A stretch of 64,000 bases of DNA from GCA-2748575 sp965222725 (GCA_965222725.1 OZ244969.1:6138001-6202000), one strand, 5' to 3'. Counted from the first letter of the stretch, positions 34,837-44,463 are shown. Program-made: numbers and translations. Notes: generated from the sequence alone by a model not told the origin.

Positions 34837-35550
34837 ATGACACCGCCAACCAATCAAGATCCAGACGCAGTTTTTCAACTGATTGACCAGACAGCCGAGT
34901 TTCTGGTGATTCACAAATTCCCGGGAACCGGGTTCCACCGGGATGAGAACGAAGCCGGCCTGTTTGAAACGGTAAAAAGCCAGCTGGCACTGGAAGAACT
35001 GTATCCGGTGCACCGTCTGGACAAGGTCACTTCCGGGCTGTTACTGCTGGCGAAAACGGCCGCCGCCGCCCGGGAATTTGGCGAGCTGTTTGCCGCACAC
35101 CAGGTGGAAAAATATTACCTGGCACTGGCCCGGGGCAAGCCCCGCAAGAAACAGGGCACCCTTAAAGGCGATATGGAAAAGGCCCGCCGCGGCGCCTGGA
35201 AGCTGACCCGCACCCTGAAACAGCCAGCCATTACCCACTTTCGCAGTTTTGGAACGGACTCCGGCACCCGTGTATTTCTGGTCAAACCCGCCAGCGGCAA
35301 AACCCATCAGATTCGGGTGGCGTTGAAAAGCCTGGGCACGCCGATACTCGGCGACAGCCTGTACGGCGGGCCCGCAGCAGATCGTGTTTATCTGCATGCC
35401 TTTGCCCTGCGCTTTTCACTGAATGGCCGGCATTATGAATACAATGCGCCGCCACGCCATGGAGAATTGTTCCTGCAACCGGAACTTGCCACACTGATAA
35501 CGCAACAATTAACGCCACCATGGCGGGTGGAATTTCCCGTAAAAAAATAG
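34837..35550 (+). CDS. RluA-family RNA pseudouridine synthase
   Basis: Protein of 237 residues. The catalytic motif HRLDKVTSGLLLL has the active Asp. Other family blocks are KPASGKTHQIRVALKSLG and GDSLYGG. No S4 RNA-binding domain is present, so it belongs to the short RluA/TIGR01621-like group. It is divergent from the LpxH-like gene. The RNA target cannot be predicted from the sequence. Confidence 0.85.
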   Translation: MTPPTNQDPDAVFQLIDQTAEFLVIHKFPGTGFHRDENEAGLFETVKSQLALEELYPVHRLDKVTSGLLLLAKTAAAAREFGELFAAHQVEKYYLALARGKPRKKQGTLKGDMEKARRGAWKLTRTLKQPAITHFRSFGTDSGTRVFLVKPASGKTHQIRVALKSLGTPILGDSLYGGPAADRVYLHAFALRFSLNGRHYEYNAPPRHGELFLQPELATLITQQLTPPWRVEFPVKK

Positions 35551-35643
35551 AGGAATAGTTGCCATTAACTGCTGAAGTGCTTAACTTGTCATAATTCGTT
35601 AATAACGTAACAGCCACCGCCACTTAACGCGAACGCCAACGAT

Positions 35644-36885
35644 ATGGAAATACAGTCGCCCGTCCTGGTGATTACACCAGTGAAAGCGCAACACAAGGAG
35701 ACGCTGATCGCGCTGCTGACGGAAATGAACCGTAAGCTGTGGCACGAAGATTTCAATCCGTTCGGTACCTTTGAAAAGCAGCATTTTGCCCGCTGGGTGG
35801 TGATTGAAGATCAGCTGTTATTTGGCGCTGCCGTAGACGGCACCCCGGAAGATTACCTTGCCGGCCTGACCAATCATTGCGTAGAACTGCTCGCGGAAAT
35901 TTACAAACATTGCGAACACTTTCCCGAATCAGAACGCCCTGCCCCGGAATCCATTTATAACTACCTGCTGGCCCACCAGCAGCGTACCCACATGTTCTAT
36001 CACGGCCTGCGTAACCGCACCGTGAAGGATATCCGCCTGGAAAGCCAGATTCACCGCAGCATTGAAGTGTTTCTGGACGGCAATCAGGACAGCAACGAAT
36101 TCAAGTCCAAGCCACCTGAAACCATTCTGGAAACCATTCGTGCGCACCTCAAGGGGATTGGTGTGGACTATGCCCGGGAAAGCTCCTTTTTCGGCTCCCA
36201 TATCGCCCCCGCGCTGAAACGCAACATGTGGTGGCGCTATGGCTTGCTGGGGCTGGCGCTGCTGGTAGCGCTGCCTTTGGTACCCTTTATTCTGCTGAAA
36301 GAATGGCTGGAAAAACGCAACCCACCAGACATGAGCCCCTTTGTGGAAGACAGCAGTCCGCGTGATCTGGACTTTGAAGAAATACAGGCCATACAAAGCC
36401 CTATGACCAGCATTGTGGCGATCAAGCCCGGTGCTTTCCGCCAGACCACGCTGCGCCTGACATTGTGGGCCATACAGGTACTGGCGGATTACAAATACAA
36501 CAAGGGTAGCCTGGGCTCCATCAATAGTATTCACTTTGCCCGCTGGGCCATTATCAACAATGGCCGGCATCTGCTATTTTTTTCCAACTACGACGGCAGC
36601 TGGGAAAGCTACCTGGGCGATTTTATTGACCGGGCCGCCGTTGGGTTAACGGCCGTCTGGAATAATGCGGTAGGGTTTCCACCGGCATTTCTATTGGTAT
36701 TTGGTGGCGCCAGCCATGCGGAAGACTTCAAGCAGTACGCCAAACGCAGCCAGGTTGCCACCCATTTCTGGTACAGCGCTTACCCCAATCTGAGCATGGC
36801 AAACAAGGTGAACAACCGTGCGATCCGGGCCAGACTCATGGACAAAACCCGGGAAGCCGCCACCCGTTGGCTGCAACGGTTTTAA
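35644..36885 (+). CDS. Internally duplicated membrane protein beside DyP
   Basis: Protein of 413 residues of unrecognised family. It has two related halves. The segment FARWVVIEDQLLFGAAVDGTPEDYL (near 48) repeats as FARWAIINNGRHLLFFSNYDGSWESYL (near 300), each with a His and then Phe-Ala-Arg-Trp. A transmembrane helix (about 200-222, WWRYGLLGLALLVALPLVPF) separates them. The pattern suggests two ferredoxin-like alpha/beta domains around a membrane anchor. The next gene, a DyP-type peroxidase, starts 9 bp after the stop, so the two are probably co-transcribed and may work together, for example by tethering or feeding the peroxidase. Confidence 0.72.
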   Translation: MEIQSPVLVITPVKAQHKETLIALLTEMNRKLWHEDFNPFGTFEKQHFARWVVIEDQLLFGAAVDGTPEDYLAGLTNHCVELLAEIYKHCEHFPESERPAPESIYNYLLAHQQRTHMFYHGLRNRTVKDIRLESQIHRSIEVFLDGNQDSNEFKSKPPETILETIRAHLKGIGVDYARESSFFGSHIAPALKRNMWWRYGLLGLALLVALPLVPFILLKEWLEKRNPPDMSPFVEDSSPRDLDFEEIQAIQSPMTSIVAIKPGAFRQTTLRLTLWAIQVLADYKYNKGSLGSINSIHFARWAIINNGRHLLFFSNYDGSWESYLGDFIDRAAVGLTAVWNNAVGFPPAFLLVFGGASHAEDFKQYAKRSQVATHFWYSAYPNLSMANKVNNRAIRARLMDKTREAATRWLQRF

Positions 36886-36894
36886 GGCCTGACA

Positions 36895-38316
36895 ATGATC
36901 GATGAAAAAGACATACAGGGACTGATCCGGCAAGGATATGGCTACCTCAAGTTCGGCAAGTATCTGCTGCTGCAGATTACCGATGCCGGCGCTTTCCGGG
37001 CCTGGCTGGAATCCCATCTGGATCAGATCACAGCGGCTTCAGCCGGCAAGCCGCCGCAGGTAATGAACATTGCCTTTACCCGCAGCGGGCTGGAACAGCT
37101 GGGCCTGCCGGAACACGCCATCAACAGCTTTTCCCGGGAATGGCGTGAATCCATGGTAACACCGGAGCGCAGCGCCAGATTGGGGGATACCCGGGAAAAC
37201 GCACCCCAGGACTGGGACTGGGGCAGCCTTTATAAAGAGCGGATAGATCTGCTGCTGTGCGGCTTTTTTGAAGCCAGTAAAGACTGCAAGGCCTGGCAGG
37301 AAGGCATTGAATCCCTGGAATGCCTGAACAAGGTTCAGGAATTTGATTCCCAGCAGCTGCCCCACGGCAAAGAACACTTCGGTTTCCGGGACGGGGTTTC
37401 CCAGCCGGCCATCAAAGGCCTGCACACCGCCAAAGACAGCTTTAACTCTCTGGCCACCGGCGAATTTATTCTGGGCTACCGTAACGAATACGATGAGATT
37501 CCTCCCTGCCCTGCGGTGGACACGGCACTGGATCAGCACCTGCAACTGAAATCCGACAAGCGCGGCAAGAGCTACTTTGGCTATAACGGTTCCTATCTGG
37601 TGTTCCGGCAACTGGAGCAGAATGTCAAAGCCTTCTGGGAATACGTGGACCAGCAAAGCATTGATGAATACAACAAGAGCCACCCCCAGTCGCGGCTGCT
37701 GTATGCGTCCAAAATGGTGGGGCGCTGGCCCAATGGCAAGCCTATTGCTCCCGGCGCAACCGCCCAGCCCAGCACCGGCATCGCCCACTCCCCGGACAAC
37801 AGTTTTACCTTCGAGAATGACCAGGCAGGCTATGGCTGCCCTATTGGCTCCCATATTCGCCGGGCCAATCCCAGAGCCACTTTCGACGGCCAGAAAAAAT
37901 CCAAAGACGCCCTGAAAACCAGCAACCGTCACCGGGTGTTGCGGCGCGGGCGCTCCTACGGCCAGCCACTGGCCAACCCGATGACGCCAGAAGCCTTTCT
38001 GGAAGCAGAGGATAAGGGAGAAGCACGGGGGTTATTGTTTATCTGCCTGAATTCGGACATTGCCCGGCAGTTTGAGTTTGTGCAGCAAACCTGGCTGAAC
38101 AACAGCAAGTTTCGCGGACTCTACGATGAAGTGGACCCTGTGGCCGGCGTAAAACCCAAGGAACAACTCACCACAGCCCACCATTTCAGTATACCCGGCA
38201 AGCCTTTCCGCCACCGGCTGCGCCAGGTGCCACCGGTAGTGCGGGTTCGGGGGGGCGCTTATTTTTTCCTGCCCAGTATCCGGGCGCTGAAGTTTCTGGC
38301 TATGCTGAAAGACTGA
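36895..38316 (+). CDS. DyP-type haem peroxidase
   Basis: Protein of 473 residues, likely the P/D (long) type. The family GXXDG motif is present as FGFRDG (Asp166) and the proximal haem ligand is His320 in GCPIGSHIRRANPR. An Arg-rich segment (HRVLRRGRSYG near 345) supplies the distal Arg. DyP peroxidases oxidise dyes, lignin-related phenols or haem substrates with H2O2. No Tat signal or encapsulin-targeting tail was seen, so it should be cytoplasmic or associated with its duplicated partner, 9 bp upstream. No encapsulin or catalase is in the window. Confidence 0.88.
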   Translation: MIDEKDIQGLIRQGYGYLKFGKYLLLQITDAGAFRAWLESHLDQITAASAGKPPQVMNIAFTRSGLEQLGLPEHAINSFSREWRESMVTPERSARLGDTRENAPQDWDWGSLYKERIDLLLCGFFEASKDCKAWQEGIESLECLNKVQEFDSQQLPHGKEHFGFRDGVSQPAIKGLHTAKDSFNSLATGEFILGYRNEYDEIPPCPAVDTALDQHLQLKSDKRGKSYFGYNGSYLVFRQLEQNVKAFWEYVDQQSIDEYNKSHPQSRLLYASKMVGRWPNGKPIAPGATAQPSTGIAHSPDNSFTFENDQAGYGCPIGSHIRRANPRATFDGQKKSKDALKTSNRHRVLRRGRSYGQPLANPMTPEAFLEAEDKGEARGLLFICLNSDIARQFEFVQQTWLNNSKFRGLYDEVDPVAGVKPKEQLTTAHHFSIPGKPFRHRLRQVPPVVRVRGGAYFFLPSIRALKFLAMLKD

Positions 38317-38331
38317 GTTCGCGATACCGGC

Positions 38332-38541
38332 TTACCAGTGGTGGCGGGCATCCCGGCGCTTTTTGGCCTGTTGCAGCACCTGCGCCTTTTCCTGATCAGA
38401 AAAACCGTTCCACCCGGTAATTTCTTCCAGAGTCCTGCCACAGCCGACACAAACATCCTGTTCGTCCAGGCAGCAGTTTCTGACACAGGGATTACCGGTT
38501 TTGCTCCGGGAGCCAAGATAGGGTGCCAATGTTCGTTCCAT
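38332..38541 (-). CDS. DUF1289-family small protein
   Basis: Protein of 69 residues with the DUF1289 pattern (NPCVRNCCLDEQDVCVGCGR, then LEEITGW), a Cys-rich putative metal site. Two starts are possible. An ATG 33 bp upstream has no ribosome site, and the ATG at 38541 follows GAGGTGGG. It is convergent with the DyP gene. Function of the family is not established. Confidence 0.78.
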   Translation of the reverse strand: MERTLAPYLGSRSKTGNPCVRNCCLDEQDVCVGCGRTLEEITGWNGFSDQEKAQVLQQAKKRRDARHHW

Positions 38542-38846
38542 ACCCACCTCACCTGTGTGGTTCAGAAGCCGCATATTGCTTAAGCATACGCAACAGATTC
38601 AAATTTAACCAATCAGACCGCAAATTCCCGCCCCGGTAATGAACCAATGAGGTGCACGCTCCCCGGGCTCTGTACCGTGCCCTGCACCAAAATCACCCCC
38701 GGGTTCACAGCCAGCCGCGCACCCAACCCGCGACAACGGAGAAAACTCCGGCAATTTCATTCACTTAACTGCATTTCACAACTGGCAAACGCTTTGCATT
38801 ACTGCCGTTATACCGCGCCATCCGGCAGCCCAAAGGAGAAAGCATC
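38542..38846. other. Intergenic region with sigma-54-like promoter
   Basis: This 305-bp stretch between the DUF1289 gene and the small gene at 38847 contains the sigma-54-type element at 38783-38798. It also has isolated GGTGCA (38651-38656) and TGCACC (38683-38688) sequences that resemble NtrC half-sites but lack dyad spacing. No other gene was seen. Confidence 0.5.
38783..38798 (+). promoter_or_regulatory. Predicted sigma-54 promoter (-24/-12)
   Basis: TGGCAAACGCTTTGCA fits TGGCAC-N5-TTGCA with the required GG-N10-GC spacing. Only the C of GGCAC is changed (GGCAA). It lies 49 bp before the ATG of the small gene at 38847, leaving a leader of about 38 nt. It would drive the small gene and the glucosylglycerate phosphorylase that follows. 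Confidence 0.55.
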
Positions 38847-39041
38847 ATGCAAGGTAAAGCCACCAGGTCCCGCAGCTCCCACCTTTACCGTGAAATTCAG
38901 TTCAGCGCTTCCCGCGGGCTGGCCATCAATTACGCCGCCATGGAACGCCAGGTAAACGCCATTAATCTATACTCACCCCAGGAACAGCTGCTGCTGAAAA
39001 GCCGCACCAACGCCTTTCTTAAAGTTTTATCCCACGTATAA
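38847..39041 (+). CDS. Small hypothetical protein, 64 residues
   Basis: Basic, soluble protein without a recognised domain. An AAAGGAG ribosome site sits close to the ATG and a sigma-54-like promoter lies upstream. Both support a real gene. The GH13_18 gene starts 49 bp downstream on the same strand. It may be a regulator or partner of that enzyme, which is a guess. Confidence 0.55.
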   Translation: MQGKATRSRSSHLYREIQFSASRGLAINYAAMERQVNAINLYSPQEQLLLKSRTNAFLKVLSHV

Positions 39042-39090
39042 GCCGGCCTCTGGGCAGTTATGAGTAGTTATGGGGTAGTTATAGGTAGAT

Positions 39091-40890
39091 ATGAGTAGCC
39101 ACAGTCATCAGGATACGCTCTACGCACAGCTCTTTACGCACCTTCGCAAGCTGTATCCGAACGAAGCCGCGGAACTGACCGACATCCTGATGGAAAAACT
39201 GCGGGATTTTTCTGTACCGGCGGACAGGGCACCCGCCCCTTCACCAGAAAAGCCCCGCTGGGATGAATCCGACGTGGTCCTGATTACCTATGGCGATTCC
39301 ATTGTCCGTTCCGATGAGCCGCCTCTGCGCACCCTGAAGCAGTTTATTGCCACCTATATGAAAGATGTCTTCCCCATCGTTCATATACTGCCTTTCTTCC
39401 CATTCAGTTCGGACGACGGTTTTTCTGTGATTGATTTTATGCGCGTTAATCCGGATCTGGGTGACTGGGACGATATCCGCGCTCTGAATGAAGATTCCGA
39501 TCTGATGATGGATCTGGTGATCAATCATGTGTCCCGGGAAAGCCTGTGGTTTGCCGACTATATTGCCGACAAGGAACCGGGTAACAGTTACTTTATTGAG
39601 CTGCCCAAAGATACCGATGTGAGCCTGGTAACCCGGCCCCGCAGCTCACCGTTGCTGGTGCCGGTAAATACCCACCGCGGCGTGAAATATCTGTGGGCCA
39701 CTTTCAGCGACGACCAGATTGATCTGAACTTTGCCAACCCGGCTGTGCTGCTGGCTTTTGTGGATATTTACCTGGCCTATATTCAACGGGGCGCCCGTAT
39801 TGTGCGGCTGGATGCCATTGCTTTTTTGTGGAAAACCCTGGGCACCCGTTGCATTCATTTGCCACAAACCCATGAAGTGGTAAAACTGCTGCGCACGATG
39901 ATGGATGCGGTATCTCACAACGGCATTGTATTAACAGAAACCAATGTACCCAACGATGAAAACCGCAGCTATTTTGGTAATTGCGACGAAGCCCATATGA
40001 TTTATCAGTTCGGGTTACCACCGCTGTTGCTGCATTGTTTTTTTAAAGGCACCTCGCAACATTTGTCCCGGTGGGTCAGTGAACTGAATGATATGCCTGC
40101 CGGCTGCACCGGCCTGAATTTTTCCGCCTCCCATGACGGCGTGGGCCTGCGTTCCCTGGAAGGCGTACTGCCGGATTTTGAAATTGAAGATCTGGTGGAT
40201 GGCATGCATCGCTTTGGCGGCTTTGTCAGCCTGAAATCCAATAGCGATGGCAGTACATCGCCCTACGAAATCAATATTTCCTACTTCGATGCCATGCAAG
40301 GCACCCGGCGTGGGCCGGACCAGTGGCAGATTCAGCGTTTTGTCTGTTCCCAGGCCATAATGATGGTATTGAAAGGTGTGCCGGCTTTTTATATTCACAG
40401 CATGCTGGCCACACCCAATCATCTGGAAGGGGTGGAGCGCACCGGCAGAACCCGCTCCATTAATCGCCGCAAATGGAATCTGGAAGATATTGAACCACAG
40501 CTGGTACAGCCCAACACGCCCAATGCCGAAGTGCTGCGATCGCTGAAAAACCTGATTGCAATTCGTAAACGCACCCCGGCGTTTCACCCGGATGCAGCAC
40601 AAGAAGTGATTGATATTGATCACACCATTTTCAGTGTGTTGCGTACCGCGAACCCTGTCGGGAATCAGGAATCAGCCGGGGAAGCACCGCAGAAAATTCT
40701 GGCGATTCATAACATCAGTGCCTACAACCAGAAAATCACGCTGAAAAACCGCCCGGAGCTGAGCGATCATACCCGCTGGCGGGACATCATCAGCGGCAAA
40801 GAAGTGGAAGGGATACTGGCCAGCAACGAGCTGGCCCCGTATCAGGTGATGTGGCTGGAAGCCATTGGCCCCGGATCAGACGCGCCCTAA
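39091..40890 (+). CDS. GH13_18 phosphorylase, probably glucosylglycerate phosphorylase
   Basis: Alpha-amylase-superfamily protein of 599 residues, sucrose-phosphorylase type. Catalytic residues are visible: nucleophile Asp241 in RLDAIAF, acid/base Glu283 in LTETNVP, and the transition-state His348-Asp349 in SASHDGVGL. In this group, enzymes cleave sucrose or glucosylglycerate with phosphate to give glucose 1-phosphate. The window also carries genes to make glucosylglycerate and a glycerate 3-kinase, so glucosylglycerate is the better substrate. Short TAGTTATG-like repeats lie just before the ATG (39056-39090). Its 3' end overlaps the convergent acyltransferase gene by 15 bp. Confidence 0.82.
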   Translation: MSSHSHQDTLYAQLFTHLRKLYPNEAAELTDILMEKLRDFSVPADRAPAPSPEKPRWDESDVVLITYGDSIVRSDEPPLRTLKQFIATYMKDVFPIVHILPFFPFSSDDGFSVIDFMRVNPDLGDWDDIRALNEDSDLMMDLVINHVSRESLWFADYIADKEPGNSYFIELPKDTDVSLVTRPRSSPLLVPVNTHRGVKYLWATFSDDQIDLNFANPAVLLAFVDIYLAYIQRGARIVRLDAIAFLWKTLGTRCIHLPQTHEVVKLLRTMMDAVSHNGIVLTETNVPNDENRSYFGNCDEAHMIYQFGLPPLLLHCFFKGTSQHLSRWVSELNDMPAGCTGLNFSASHDGVGLRSLEGVLPDFEIEDLVDGMHRFGGFVSLKSNSDGSTSPYEINISYFDAMQGTRRGPDQWQIQRFVCSQAIMMVLKGVPAFYIHSMLATPNHLEGVERTGRTRSINRRKWNLEDIEPQLVQPNTPNAEVLRSLKNLIAIRKRTPAFHPDAAQEVIDIDHTIFSVLRTANPVGNQESAGEAPQKILAIHNISAYNQKITLKNRPELSDHTRWRDIISGKEVEGILASNELAPYQVMWLEAIGPGSDAP

Positions 40891-42069
40891 GGCCCGCTCT
40901 CTGTTATCGTTTCGGGTAACGCCGGGCAGACTGAAAGGGTAACGTTTGCCGTTAAGCAAATCACCCAGCGCGGTAGACCTCACCAGCAAATGATAAGACA
41001 CTACCGCAATGACAGTGGTTGCTCCCAGGCACAACATAAACTTGGGCCAGGCCCCCATGGGCCAGTCTGCCATTAACATCGGGAACCAGATTGTCATGGG
41101 CAAATGCACCAGGTACACCCAATAAGACGCGTCTGTCATATAACGGCCCCAACGACTTTCCTGACTGGCGAATTTCAGATAAGCACACACAATCAACAAC
41201 GACAGGCACCAGACAAAGGTGCCCTGGAACAAACCACCCAGCAACGAATACTGCTTGTTTTCCAGTTCCGCCGGATCCAGCACCAGCATTTCTGCCAGCA
41301 CAAAACCAATCAGCGACACAAACAGCAAAACACCAAAATAACGGGCTTTACCGCTCAACACCTTAACGGACGCATCCGCCCGGTACAGGCTGGCGCCCCC
41401 CAGAAAAAATACCAGATAGTAAAAAAACAGCGTCAGGTCGGGCACAAAATCCAGTGGCGCCGCCACATGGGCCGAACCGGAAACAAACAGGCAAATGCCG
41501 GACAGAGCACCGAACACCAGCGGCGCATGCTTTTTCCAGATCCAGCGATTAAGCGCATCCAGCCGCCCACCGGCGGTGCTGGTGAGCTTGAACAAACCAG
41601 TGAGCAACGCCAGCACCACATAAAAGAACATCAGAAAATATAAAAACCACAAATGGAACAGATTCCAGTGCGGCACCTTCAGCAGGGGTAACCAGCTGAA
41701 AGGTTGCCCACCCATGGCCGCGTTAGCCGCTTCCAGGCCATTACCGCATAACCAGATCACCGGCATTAAAAACAGTGCAAAGGGCACCGCAATACGCAAG
41801 GTACGATTCTGCAATAACCGGCCCACCGAACGCCGGTGAATCAGCAAAGCAGCGAAAAAACCCGCCACCACAAAAAACACCGGCATACGGAATATATGAA
41901 TAAAATCGGCGAGGCCGGAAATCAGCGGATCGGTGGCGGCATCACGGAACGGCCAGGCCGGATTCGGCCGGGCGGTGGAATAATTAATGGCGGAGTGGAA
42001 TACGATGCCCAACAGCATCATATGGGCGCGGATGTTGTCCAGCGCATGGAGTCTATGTTGTGCTTCCAT
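40876..42069 (-). CDS. Acyltransferase-3-family membrane protein (OpgC-like)
   Basis: Multi-pass inner-membrane protein of 397 residues with about ten hydrophobic segments. It starts with the family signature LHALDNIRAHMMLLGIVFHSAINY and later has FRMPVFFVVAGFFAALL. The closest well-known member is OpgC/MdoC, which transfers succinyl groups to periplasmic glucans. The substrate here is not clear. A longer open frame (to 42273) begins upstream, but its N-terminus is unlike the family. The ATG at 42069 follows AGGGTATACGA and aligns well. It is downstream of the TonB receptor terminator. Confidence 0.8.
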   Translation of the reverse strand: MEAQHRLHALDNIRAHMMLLGIVFHSAINYSTARPNPAWPFRDAATDPLISGLADFIHIFRMPVFFVVAGFFAALLIHRRSVGRLLQNRTLRIAVPFALFLMPVIWLCGNGLEAANAAMGGQPFSWLPLLKVPHWNLFHLWFLYFLMFFYVVLALLTGLFKLTSTAGGRLDALNRWIWKKHAPLVFGALSGICLFVSGSAHVAAPLDFVPDLTLFFYYLVFFLGGASLYRADASVKVLSGKARYFGVLLFVSLIGFVLAEMLVLDPAELENKQYSLLGGLFQGTFVWCLSLLIVCAYLKFASQESRWGRYMTDASYWVYLVHLPMTIWFPMLMADWPMGAWPKFMLCLGATTVIAVVSYHLLVRSTALGDLLNGKRYPFSLPGVTRNDNRERALGRV

Positions 42070-42223
42070 TCGTATACCCTGAATTTTTGTACAGGCTCCT
42101 GCTGCACCGAAGCATATGGCTCGGGCAAAAAGGCAGAACTGGAGAATATCGGGCGCCCATACTACTGCAGATGAACAGATATTGCACTGGGCCGAAGGAC
42201 AGATCCCGGCAGGTAAAACTATC

Positions 42224-42258
42224 AAAAAAGGCACCTTACAGAATCCCTGTAAGATGCC
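42224..42258 (-). terminator. Intrinsic terminator after the TonB receptor gene
   Basis: On the minus strand an 11-of-12-bp stem (GGCATCTTACAG / CTGTAAGGTGCC) with a 5-nt loop is followed by six T residues. It lies about 40 bp after the receptor stop at 42297. Confidence 0.85.
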
Positions 42259-42296
42259 CATTGCCAAAACCACTAAGCTAAGTAGCTATACAGCAA

Positions 42297-44387
42297 TCAG
42301 AACAAATATTTTACGTTGCCGCTGATCATGCGGCGTTCACCGTAGCCGCAGTCCATGCCTTCGCCACGGCACCAGGAAATATAGGTTTCATCCGTGAGGT
42401 TTTTGGCATCCAGTCCGAAATCCCAGCTGCCTGTTCGGTAGCCCAGCATGGCATCGTACAAGGTAATGGATGGTATGACCGGAGCACCGCCTGAGCCGAC
42501 ATTGTCACCGTTGTAGCGGGCACCGAGACCAAACCGAACTCCGTTAAGAAAATCATACTTGCCCCAGATGCTGGCCTGCTGTTCGGCGATCGCCGACAGG
42601 CGGGCACCGGTGTCACCATTTTTGGCATCCAGATCCGTATAATTAACCAGCAACTCAGCCTGGCCCCACTGTTTTTTCACTTCCAGTTCCCAGCCTTCCA
42701 CTGTCGCGCCGACCTGTTTTACGCTGTTTGGCACGTCATCCAGAACAACACGCTTTTCTTCTTCAATATCAAACCAGGCAAAGGCCATGGACAAATCGTT
42801 ATCTCTGGAAAGGTACTTGATGCCCGCCTCTCTTTGCTCACCGTAGCTGGGATCAAGGCTATTACCGTTGTTATCATTCCCCAGATTCGGTACGAAAGAT
42901 TCAGCATAGCTGATATAAGGGTGAATACCGGAATCGAAACGATACATCACGCCTATACGCCCGCTGATTTCATCATCTGTGCTTTCCGTATCATCACCAC
43001 TCACTGCCAGCGTTGTAGACTTGGAATCATCATACCTCAACGCACCCGACACCACGGTTTTACCTATTTCCATGCTATCAATGATGTAGAAGCCGGTTTG
43101 AACAATTTCATTATCAGGGCGATCGGCAGGGTTTGCGAGCGCAATCTCATTTAAGTTTCCATATTGAGGATCATAAAGATTGATCACGCCACCAGCAGCA
43201 TAATCGTATACATAATTGCCTTCTTTCCAGAGTGCATCCTGGTAATCAACGCCAATAGTTAACGTATGTTTGGTAACGCCTATATTAAACCGACCTTGTG
43301 TACGAATATCGAAACTCATTACTTCAGTTTCACGATCCACCTGATAAATCGTTCGCACGATGTTACCATCATCATCCGGTACGGATCCTACGGCAGCCCA
43401 ATGCTCTCTGGTTTCCGCTGATGTATCTGAATGACGCAACACCGCGGACAAATCCCAGTTATCAGACAAACGCTGATCCGCAAACAATGTCACTTCGGTT
43501 CTTTCCCGGTCATAACGATCCCAGCCGGGCTCGCCCACAAAGGTATCCGTTGGAATCTGGCCACGCGGCGCATCATCAATGGTGCCTTTTGAAGGCAGGA
43601 ACTGTGCAGATACCTGGCCCGTGTTTTCCTGACGGTTCACCAGCACTGTAAATTCAGTACCCGCTTGCGGCTTCCAGGTGATTGATGGTGCCAGCACATA
43701 GCCGTCATCATCCACATGGTCCACCTGGGTGCCGCTGTCACGCTTCAGCGCCACAACGCGGTAAAGCCATTGGCCATCTTCGGTCATCGGCCCCGTAACA
43801 TCGGCTGCCAGTTGTTTGCGATCATAGCTACCTACCTGCGCCCAGATTTCGCCCTGCTGCTCTTCCTTCGGCAGCTTTGATACACCATTCACCAGGCCAC
43901 CCAGTTCCGACTGACCATACAGGGAAGATGAAGGGCCTTTGAGCACCTCGATGCGCTCCAGCGAATAAACATTGGTGCGGACGCTATTGTAATAGCCGTA
44001 GATTGAACGCAACCCATCCAGATAATCAGACGCATCCAGGCCGCGCACATATTTCCAGTCACCGCGGGTATCAAAACCGAAATTGCCGGAATACACCCCG
44101 GAGGTGTACAACAGGGCATCCTGAATATTCTTGGCCCCGGTATCCTGGATAAACTGCTGATCCACCACGCTCACTGATGCCGGTGTATCCTGAATACTCA
44201 GCCCTTGCTTCAGGGACTTGCTGACATCCCCCTGATTGATCAGAGACCGGTCCATCTTCTCTGCCTTCACTTCTACCGGTGCAAGCTCTTCGGTAGTTTG
44301 TGACTTGTTCTCATCGACCTGCTCCGCCGCAGCGAAGGACGTTACAGCCAGGCTGCCTACACCTATTAATCTGACTAGCTTGTTCAT
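42297..44387 (-). CDS. TonB-dependent siderophore receptor
   Basis: Outer-membrane receptor of 696 residues. A signal peptide (cleaved about residue 21) is followed by a plug domain (SIQDTPASVSVVDQQFIQD, LERIEVLKGPSSSLYGQSELGGLVN) and a beta-barrel ending in the terminal Phe (NVKYLF). The plug is of the FhuA/siderophore type. A Fur-like box lies upstream and a siderophore-iron reductase is divergently encoded, so it probably imports a ferric hydroxamate or similar siderophore with TonB-ExbBD. The genes for synthesis or ABC transport are not in view. Confidence 0.92.
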   Translation of the reverse strand: MNKLVRLIGVGSLAVTSFAAAEQVDENKSQTTEELAPVEVKAEKMDRSLINQGDVSKSLKQGLSIQDTPASVSVVDQQFIQDTGAKNIQDALLYTSGVYSGNFGFDTRGDWKYVRGLDASDYLDGLRSIYGYYNSVRTNVYSLERIEVLKGPSSSLYGQSELGGLVNGVSKLPKEEQQGEIWAQVGSYDRKQLAADVTGPMTEDGQWLYRVVALKRDSGTQVDHVDDDGYVLAPSITWKPQAGTEFTVLVNRQENTGQVSAQFLPSKGTIDDAPRGQIPTDTFVGEPGWDRYDRERTEVTLFADQRLSDNWDLSAVLRHSDTSAETREHWAAVGSVPDDDGNIVRTIYQVDRETEVMSFDIRTQGRFNIGVTKHTLTIGVDYQDALWKEGNYVYDYAAGGVINLYDPQYGNLNEIALANPADRPDNEIVQTGFYIIDSMEIGKTVVSGALRYDDSKSTTLAVSGDDTESTDDEISGRIGVMYRFDSGIHPYISYAESFVPNLGNDNNGNSLDPSYGEQREAGIKYLSRDNDLSMAFAWFDIEEEKRVVLDDVPNSVKQVGATVEGWELEVKKQWGQAELLVNYTDLDAKNGDTGARLSAIAEQQASIWGKYDFLNGVRFGLGARYNGDNVGSGGAPVIPSITLYDAMLGYRTGSWDFGLDAKNLTDETYISWCRGEGMDCGYGERRMISGNVKYLF

Positions 44388-44447
44388 TATTTAACCCCAA
44401 GTACAGAAAACGCGCACTGTACCTGAGACATAAAACTTAATCAAGAT

Positions 44448-44463
44448 CTTAACCATTCTCATT
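44448..44463 (-). promoter_or_regulatory. Fur-box-like site
   Basis: On the minus strand AATGAGAATGGTTAAG matches 11 of 16 positions of the Fur consensus AATGATAATCATTATC. It lies in the 166-bp region between the divergent receptor and reductase genes, where Fur repression of both would be expected. Confidence 0.5.

Noticed and set aside
38651..38688. NtrC site for the sigma-54-like promoter
   Set aside because: Only isolated GGTGCA and TGCACC half-sites exist, in the wrong relative order and spacing for a dyad.
39056..39096. Tandem TAGTTATG-like repeats before the GH13_18 gene
   Set aside because: The copies are degenerate and short. They may be chance AT-rich sequence around several spare ATG codons.
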